Below, in pieces: positions 5,466 to 8,915 of a DNA stretch of 8,915 nt. The stretch is from JASFBA01 sp034433695 (GTDB lineage: Bacteria; Chloroflexota; Chloroflexia; DTKN01), in contig DAOUAK010000095.1 in NCBI GenBank assembly GCA_034433695.1, forward strand, positions 1 through 8,915, given 5' to 3'. Both the position numbers and the translations under genes were made by a program. The notes beneath the pieces are model-generated. The model saw nothing but the letters and a program-made list of their open reading frames with translations, did not search any database and had not been told where the DNA came from. How positions within the stretch are numbered: position 1 is the first letter of the stretch; each line of letters starts with the position of its first letter.

Positions 5466-6266
5466 TTGAACCCTTTTCAGGCCCTTTTTCTCGGTGTCCT
5501 CCAGGGGCTGACGGAATTTTTGCCCCTCAGCAGCAGCGGGCATATGGTGCTCCTGCCGGCCCTCCTGGGTTGGACGCCGCCTCCCCTGGTCTTTGAGACG
5601 ACCGTCCATCTGGGCACCCTCCTGGCCCTCCTCGTTGTTTTCTGGCGAGACATCGGGAGTCTCCTGGTGGCCTGGTGGAGGGGAATCCGGTGCGGCCGGC
5701 CGCTGGCCACGTCCGAGTCCCGACTGGCCTGGTGGATCCTTCTGGGCACGATGCCGGCCCTTGGGGTGGGGGTCTTTCTGGAGGAGCACTTTGAAGCCCT
5801 CAACACGCCTCATTTTGCGGGCATCTTTTTCCTGGCAACGGCCGGCCTCCTTCTCCTGGCCGAACTGTTCGGCCGGCGGCGACGTCCCCTGAAGGAATTG
5901 ACCTGGCCGGATAGCCTCTTTATCGGCCTGGCTCAGGCCGCGGCCATCCTCCCGGGCCTCTCCCGGAGTGGAGCGACGATCTCTGTCGGAATGCTGACCC
6001 ACCTGAAGCGTGAGGCGGCCGCCCGCTTTTCTTTTCTCCTGGCCGTGCCGATCGTGGCCGGGGCCGGCCTGCTGGAATTGGGGAAACTTTTACGAAGCGG
6101 TGGAGGGCAAACCGAAGCCCTCCTTCTCCTTTTGGGCTTTTTCTCGGCGGCCCTCTGCGGCTTTGCGGCCATCCGTTTCCTGCTGGCCTATGTGCGCCGC
6201 CGGCCGCTTTACCCCTTTGCCCTCTATTGCCTCCTCATCGGTCTGGTTGCCCTGCTGGCCCTTTAG
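5466..6266 (+). CDS. uppP: Undecaprenyl-diphosphatase UppP (BacA family)
   Basis: This integral membrane enzyme dephosphorylates undecaprenyl diphosphate so the lipid carrier can be reused for peptidoglycan and other envelope polymers; overexpression of family members gives bacitracin resistance. With the TTG start at 5466 it is 266 residues, the usual size. The active-site signatures are complete: LQGLTEFLPLSSSGH at 12-26 (Glu17, Ser22-24, His26) and LPGLSRSGATIS at 162-173 (Arg167). About seven or eight hydrophobic segments alternate with short basic loops, for example near 46-70, 87-104, 116-135, 188-206, 216-242 and 247-266. The frame is open further upstream, but that stretch contains the promoter, so the longer form is rejected. 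It converges with the yggS homologue, whose end lies 56 bases away; no clear terminator is seen in that gap. Confidence 0.95.
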   Translation: MNPFQALFLGVLQGLTEFLPLSSSGHMVLLPALLGWTPPPLVFETTVHLGTLLALLVVFWRDIGSLLVAWWRGIRCGRPLATSESRLAWWILLGTMPALGVGVFLEEHFEALNTPHFAGIFFLATAGLLLLAELFGRRRRPLKELTWPDSLFIGLAQAAAILPGLSRSGATISVGMLTHLKREAAARFSFLLAVPIVAGAGLLELGKLLRSGGGQTEALLLLLGFFSAALCGFAAIRFLLAYVRRRPLYPFALYCLLIGLVALLAL

Positions 6267-6322
6267 AACCTATCGGGAAGCGGGCGTGGAATTTTCCGGG
6301 CCGTCGGGTTTTGCCGTCCTCT

Positions 6323-7084
6323 TCACGAAACACGCAACACGCAACACGCAACACGCAACACACAACCTTGTGTCCTCTCCCCGAAGAGTGCCCGCCCCAG
6401 CCGCACGAGCGTCGCCCCTTCTTCCACGGCAACGACATAATCGTCGCTCATCCCCATCGAAAGGTGCGTCCAGGGGGCTTCCGGAAAGCGTTCCCGCAAC
6501 TTTTCCCGCAGATCCCTTAGCCGGGCAAAGATCGGCCGCACCTGTTCCGGGTCGGGGGCAATCGGCGCCACCGTCATCAAGCCCTCCAGGCGGAGGTGGG
6601 GCATAGGAAGTATCTCCTCCACGGCGCGGAACAGCACCTCCTCGTGGGGAGGGAAGCCGAACTTGGTGGCCTCCTCCCCTACGTTCACTTCCAGGAAGAT
6701 CGGCACCGTCCGACGAAGTATGGCAGCCCGTCGCTCCAGCACGCGGGCCAGTTCCGGGTCGTCCACCGAGTGGATCCGGTCGAAGAGGGTCAGGGCCAGG
6801 CCGGCCTTGTTTTTCTGAAGGTGTCCGACCAGATGCCAGCGTACTCCGGCCAGGTTTCCCAAAAGCACTCGTTTATCGCGAGCTTCCTGGACCCGGTTCT
6901 CGCCGATGTCGCGTAGGCCGGCCGCTACCGCTGCCCGCACTACCTCGGCCGGGAACGACTTGGTCACGGCCACGATGCCGACTTCCCCGGCATCTCTTCC
7001 GGCCCGCCGGCAAGCCTCGGAGATGCGCTCCCGCACCTCGGCCAGACGGAGGGCAATGCGGGCAACCATCTCCTCGTCCTTCAT
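6323..7084 (-). CDS. yggS: YggS/PROSC family PLP-binding protein with repeat-encoded tail
   Basis: This 253-residue protein is the cytoplasmic pyridoxal-phosphate homeostasis protein, a single alanine-racemase-like barrel without known catalysis. The PLP lysine is Lys42 in IVAVTKSFP. Other family motifs are IGENRVQE, RWHLVGHLQKNK, LEVNVGEEATKFGF, LEGLMTVAP, LSMGMSDDY and LVRLGRALFGER. The family normally ends at or just after that last motif. Here about 17 further residues (RTQGCVLRVACCVLRVS) follow, and most of them, with the stop codon, are encoded by the CACGCAA heptamer array at 6324-6365. The tail is probably an accident of repeat insertion or growth at the 3' end. The ATG at 7084 lies five bases after the preceding stop, with GGGAGGG inside the upstream gene as the likely ribosome binding site. 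Confidence 0.94.
   Translation of the reverse strand: MKDEEMVARIALRLAEVRERISEACRRAGRDAGEVGIVAVTKSFPAEVVRAAVAAGLRDIGENRVQEARDKRVLLGNLAGVRWHLVGHLQKNKAGLALTLFDRIHSVDDPELARVLERRAAILRRTVPIFLEVNVGEEATKFGFPPHEEVLFRAVEEILPMPHLRLEGLMTVAPIAPDPEQVRPIFARLRDLREKLRERFPEAPWTHLSMGMSDDYVVAVEEGATLVRLGRALFGERTQGCVLRVACCVLRVS
6324..6365. repeat. Tandem heptamer array CACGCAA
   Basis: Six consecutive 7-bp units: CACGAAA, four perfect CACGCAA, then CACACAA. It forms the 3' end and stop codon of the yggS homologue on the minus strand (read as GTGTTGC repeats). It lies in the convergent gap with uppP. Slippage could change the tail length and frame. Confidence 0.85.
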
Positions 7085-7089
7085 CACTT

Positions 7090-7821
7090 TCAGCCCTCCC
7101 GCAGCCCGATCACCGCTCCAAACAGCCCGCGCAGGCCGCCTTCCCGACGGTAGGAGAAGAAGCGTTCCACCCGGCAGGAGGTACAGATGCCCGAAAGTTC
7201 GATCTGCTCTTCCGGGATGCCGGCCCGCCGGAGGGCCTGGCGGTTGGCCGCCCACAGGTCGAAGTAGGCATGTCCCGGCCGGCCGGGGCGAAGGAGCGTC
7301 TCCGGATCGGGAAGATGCGCCCGCACACTGGCGATGACTTCTTCCCCCACCTCGTAACAGCACGGCCCGATGGAAGGTCCCAGCCCTGCGTAGAGGTCCG
7401 TCGCCGCGGTGCCAAAGGTCTGTTCCATCACTTCTACCAGCCGGCCGGCAATGCCCAGGACCGTCCCCCTCCAGCCGGCGTGGGCCAATCCCACAACCCG
7501 CCGCACCGGATCGTAGGCCAGGATCGGCACACAGTCGGCAAAGTAGCCCAGGAGATAGAGGCCGGGTACGTTGGTGACCAGGCCGTCTGCTCCACGGCCG
7601 CTCCGCCAGCAGCCGTAGGCCGGGCCGGGAACCACCACGACTTCGTCCCGATGCACCTGCCGCGTGGAGACCAGAGCCTCCGGCGAAATGCCCAGTGCCT
7701 CGGCCAGCCGACGACGCCCTCCGTCTTCCGGTGGGTGGACCGAGCCGAAGGTGCGGTCGGATATGCCGTGCACCACTTCGGAAAAGGTCGCAAGCAGGCG
7801 AAAGCGCAACGGTTCGGGCAT
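7090..7821 (-). CDS. pgeF: YfiH/PgeF-type laccase-domain protein (DUF152)
   Basis: This 243-residue protein belongs to the YfiH/YlmD family, variously described as polyphenol oxidase-like, purine nucleoside phosphorylase/adenosine deaminase-like, and an editing enzyme for cell-wall precursors (PgeF). The zinc or copper ligands of the family are present: His57 in TRQVHRDE, Cys97 in FADCVPI and His114 in GLAHAGWRGT. Other conserved blocks are GADGLVTNVPG, GPSIGPCCYEVGEEV and CTSCRVERFFSYRREGG. The length is normal. The only reasonable start is the ATG at 7821; its upstream sequence is C- and G-rich without a good Shine-Dalgarno. It sits 20 bases after the cohesin/dockerin gene and five bases before yggS. 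Proximity of yfiH and yggS homologues is common in bacteria. The exact substrate cannot be told from the sequence. Confidence 0.93.
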   Translation of the reverse strand: MPEPLRFRLLATFSEVVHGISDRTFGSVHPPEDGGRRRLAEALGISPEALVSTRQVHRDEVVVVPGPAYGCWRSGRGADGLVTNVPGLYLLGYFADCVPILAYDPVRRVVGLAHAGWRGTVLGIAGRLVEVMEQTFGTAATDLYAGLGPSIGPCCYEVGEEVIASVRAHLPDPETLLRPGRPGHAYFDLWAANRQALRRAGIPEEQIELSGICTSCRVERFFSYRREGGLRGLFGAVIGLREG

Positions 7822-7841
7822 GTTTCGCGGGGGAATCGGGC

Positions 7842-8915
7842 CTATCGCTTTCCTCCGGGAACGAGGGAGAGAAAAGGTGCGAACGAGGCCGGATAAGGTG
7901 TTCGGGTAGGCGTGGGAGGCATGGTGGCGGTCGGCACGGGGGTACCCGGGGTGGGCGAGGGCAGAGGCGTGGGGGTTGGCGTCGGAGGGATGGGGGTTGC
8001 CGTCCCCGTTACTCCGGGTGTGGCGGTGGGTGTGGGGGTGACCGTGCCCGTCACCACGGGTGTGGGCGTTGCCGTTTCCATCACCGTGGGCGTAGGCGTC
8101 GGCGTTACTGCCGGGAGGGGGGTGGCGGTGGGCCAGGGGGGTGGTTCCTCACGCCCCAGGGCCAGATTGACCAGTTTGATCACGTCCAGCACATCGGCGA
8201 TGCCGTCTCCGGTGATGTCCAGGGCCACCACCTCCTCGTCGTCGGCAATGTGCCGGCCGGTGACGATGTTGATGCCGCGCTGCACGTCCAGGATGGTTAC
8301 CTTGCCATCCTTATCAATATCTCCGTTGTGCAGGAAGCAGGAGGAACAGACGATGAGGTAACCGTCGTAGATATACTGGGTAGGGACCTTGACTTCGTTT
8401 CCGTCCACATCGGACAGGATGGCCCGGGTGATATGGATCTGGGCCTTCTGGTTATCTACGGCCCCCTGGCGCACTTCAAAGAGCAAACTCACGATCGGGC
8501 CGCGGCCGGGCGGGATGGCTTCCCCCTCGGCCGAGAAGAGGAGAAGGTTGACCTTTCCGTGGCCTGTATCCAGCACCGGGGCCGGCCGGGTCATATTTTC
8601 GGTGCGGGGGGTCAGGTTCACCCCCACGGCGGTGAGGAGGCTGGTATCGTAACTGATTTCCAGTTGAATGCCGGCCACCCAGACCAGGGTATCTGCGTTG
8701 ACATAAACACGAATCGGCCGGCCGCCGATCCCTTTGGTCTCGGGTACCCGCAGGGCATTCCCCGGTGGCCGGTCGGTGATGCGCAGCACCTTGCCCCAGG
8801 AACTGGTGAAAGTGTGTACCTCTTCCAGGTCGCTTTCCCTCGTGGGCAGGGGCGGTGGCGTGGGTGGAGGCCCGGGCGGCGAGGTCGGGCAGACGCCGCA
8901 CGGAGTGGGGGAAGG
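7842..8915 (-). CDS. Cohesin-like plus dockerin-like surface or secreted protein with TPTP linkers (5' end outside the window)
   Basis: The minus-strand frame is open from the right edge to TAG at 7842-7844, giving 357 visible residues. An apparent GTG start at 8789 is not the real start because sensible sequence continues upstream. Order of parts: a Pro-rich linker (1-25); a beta-rich cohesin-like domain (about 45-190) with RVYVNADTLVWVAGIQLEIS, YDTSLLTAVGV and later GPIVSLLFEVR; a dockerin-like pair of EF-hand loops, NGDIDKDGKVTILD (about 197-210) and LDITGDGIADVLD (about 232-244), each followed by a helix; a long Thr/Pro linker (about 258-340); and a short tail ending SFAPFLSLVPGGKR. In cellulosomes these domains sit on different partners; here one chain carries both. 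Outside cellulosomal Firmicutes, such proteins occur widely with unknown roles. It is probably extracellular, but the signal peptide would lie outside the window. No catalytic domain is visible. Confidence 0.85.
   Translation of the reverse strand, partial: PSPTPCGVCPTSPPGPPPTPPPLPTRESDLEEVHTFTSSWGKVLRITDRPPGNALRVPETKGIGGRPIRVYVNADTLVWVAGIQLEISYDTSLLTAVGVNLTPRTENMTRPAPVLDTGHGKVNLLLFSAEGEAIPPGRGPIVSLLFEVRQGAVDNQKAQIHITRAILSDVDGNEVKVPTQYIYDGYLIVCSSCFLHNGDIDKDGKVTILDVQRGINIVTGRHIADDEEVVALDITGDGIADVLDVIKLVNLALGREEPPPWPTATPLPAVTPTPTPTVMETATPTPVVTGTVTPTPTATPGVTGTATPIPPTPTPTPLPSPTPGTPVPTATMPPTPTRTPYPASFAPFLSLVPGGKR
7890..8144 (-). repeat. Low-complexity Thr/Pro linker coding repeat
   Basis: This part of the cohesin/dockerin gene encodes degenerate TPTPT and VTGTATP type units. 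The minus strand is C/A-rich, so the plus strand carries many GTGGGGGTG runs. The pattern is typical of flexible, often glycosylated linkers and is prone to slippage. Confidence 0.8.

Noticed and set aside
5028..6002. A 324-codon minus-strand frame across the divergent promoter region and opposite uppP
   Set aside because: It runs through two promoters and the start of the cyclophilin gene; its product is charged low-complexity sequence, and uppP on the other strand has intact active-site motifs.
6267..6322. Intrinsic terminator between the convergent uppP and yggS genes
   Set aside because: The repeated CCGTC segments are direct rather than inverted, and no stable stem plus T run could be drawn.
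6324..6365. CRISPR array
   Set aside because: Units are 7 bp with no spacers; it is a simple tandem repeat.
7912..8361. A plus-strand Gly/Val repeat protein
   Set aside because: It is the antisense reading of the Thr/Pro linker of the cohesin/dockerin gene.

Overview
The window reads as high-GC bacterial chromosome, most likely from a thermophilic or anaerobic member of the Chloroflexota (Anaerolineae-like). This is an inference. It rests on a cohesin/dockerin protein with long TPTP-type linkers, intergenic heptamer repeats of the CACGCAA type, GTAGGGGCAGG-type palindromic fragments, and duplicated acyl-CoA dehydrogenases. No rRNA or tRNA gene is present to settle the taxonomy.

Layout, left to right. 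Positions 1-2573 hold a minus-strand unit read from a good promoter at 2545-2573: two paralogous acyl-CoA dehydrogenases (1357-2499, then 156-1292), followed by the start of a gene that resembles the N-terminus of an M14 zinc carboxypeptidase (138 down to the left edge). Positions 2679-4145 hold a visibly more AT-rich, decayed type II restriction-modification cassette: a beta-class DNA methyltransferase (3259-4145) and, 14 bases after its stop, a PD-(D/E)XK endonuclease (2679-3244). Each is frameshifted, and the endonuclease also carries an in-frame amber codon. Its frameshift falls at the catalytic lysine codon. Positions 4302-5314 hold a cyclophilin-type lipoprotein and smpB, tightly coupled on the minus strand. 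They diverge from uppP (5466-6266, plus strand) across two back-to-back promoters at 5349-5407. Positions 6323-8915 hold a minus-strand run of a cohesin-plus-dockerin surface protein (5' end outside the window), a YfiH/PgeF-type protein and a YggS/PROSC protein whose C-terminal tail is encoded by a heptamer repeat.

The intact genes are mostly housekeeping: fatty or branched-chain acyl-CoA oxidation, trans-translation, extracytoplasmic protein folding, lipid-carrier recycling for the cell wall, and PLP homeostasis. The accessory content is the dead R-M cassette, the cohesin/dockerin protein and the small repeats. I do not see a convincing new biological system. The most informative observation is the R-M pair with three independent lesions among otherwise intact genes; the repeated TTGTCG-N17-TATAAT promoter and the strong excess of GCCGGC are secondary leads.
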